NCBI GenBank assembly: GCA_008921705.1
Contig: VFFE01007188.1
Span: 427,358-491,357 of the forward strand
Direction: 5' to 3'
DNA length: 64,000 bases
Source of the DNA: Burhinus oedicnemus
Lineage: Eukaryota > Chordata > Aves > Charadriiformes > Burhinidae
This document shows positions 63,599 to 64,000 of this stretch, piece by piece; position 1 is the stretch's first letter, and every line of letters starts with the position of its first letter. The translations under genes and the position numbers were made by a program. A model generated the notes under the pieces. The model had not been told where the DNA came from and made no database searches. It was given only the letters and a program-made list of their open reading frames with translations.

Positions 63599-64000
63599 TG
63601 TCCTGGTTTGAGCGACACAGGACTAATTTATTTTCTAATGCTTGGGAAAACTGTACTTTTAGAAGACTCTAGTGTCTGAATTTGTGAAAATATTTACATC
63701 ATAGCCACCTATGGTATGTGGGTTTCGAGGTCTCAGTGTTTTCAAGTTAGCCAGGTGCAGGGATGAGGAGGAGCAAGACCCAGGCACTTGACCCAAGCTG
63801 ACCAACAGGATTATTTCGTACCATGAATGTCACATTCAATATAAATTAGAAAGTTTGCTGAGTAGTTCTCTCTCTCCCTTGATGGTGGCGATCCAGAGAA
63901 CTTCTTGCCCTGGTTCTGGACCCCTGGAGCCTTCCCTTCCTCCGAAGCCGTAGCACTCACCATGTCCGACACTTACTGACCACTGTTGGGAGTGCACAGC
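63599..64000 (+). repeat. LTR, cut by the window end
   Basis: It begins tgtcctggtttgagcgac after flank cctac (63594-63598), in the same style as other LTR starts here. It contains a TATA-like aatataaatt (63838-63847), followed by a GC-richer tract. The 3' edge is outside the window, so whether it is a solo LTR or the start of a provirus cannot be said. Confidence 0.65.

Noticed and set aside
1..64000. CRISPR array, bacterial operon, phage or plasmid features
   Set aside because: No regularly spaced repeats, no compact gene arrangement and no ribosome binding sites; the repeats are those of a vertebrate genome.

Overview
The window looks like a gene-poor, AT-rich stretch of a bird nuclear genome. 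Three things point there: at least six fragments of CR1, the dominant LINE of birds and other reptiles, some ending in its short tandem 3' tail; a decayed, envelope-less ERV-L-like provirus; and several LTRs of avian type in both orientations. I recognise no intact host protein-coding gene, no rRNA or tRNA gene and no CRISPR array. Nearly all open frames are short and lie in AT-rich DNA or inside repeats. Family names come from remembered knowledge of avian repeats, not from a database search.

Layout. Positions 82-5581 hold a provirus on the minus strand. It has a 5' LTR (5026-5581), a tRNA-Lys-like primer binding site (5001-5017), degraded gag, a protease-like segment, reverse transcriptase with its YIDD motif, a connection/RNase H tract and an integrase with a zinc finger but a damaged catalytic site. 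After these come a short 3' region without env, a purine tract and a very short 3' LTR remnant. Frame changes and stops show it is dead. Four solo LTRs related to its LTR follow at 7412-7988 (+), 23779-24293 (-), 26765-27120 (-) and 28610-29185 (+), most with imperfect or short target-site duplications.

CR1 pieces lie at 16274-16431 (-), 22302-22520 (-), 29250-30239 (+, apparently with an internal deletion), 32268-32498 (+), 36860-37270 (-) and 51062-51824 (+). The most complex spot is 50608-52447, where two copies of one LTR family lie in opposite orientation, one within the other, with a CR1 copy inside the inner LTR. Another solo LTR with TATA and poly(A) signals lies at 52907-53470. LTR-like pieces are at 47698-47980 and, cut by the window end, from 63599. 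A degraded LTR-like tract may cover 43690-44563.

The rest is unique or unrecognised AT-rich sequence with microsatellites, one perfect 27-bp inverted repeat (10191-10270), a cluster of same-strand open frames (10.2-11.5 kb), one exon-like island (34551-34659) and tracts that could be conserved noncoding elements (about 35.5-35.7 kb and 37.9-38.5 kb). No undescribed gene system is evident. The oddities worth checking are the nested LTR/CR1 structure, the young-looking palindrome and the exon-like islands.
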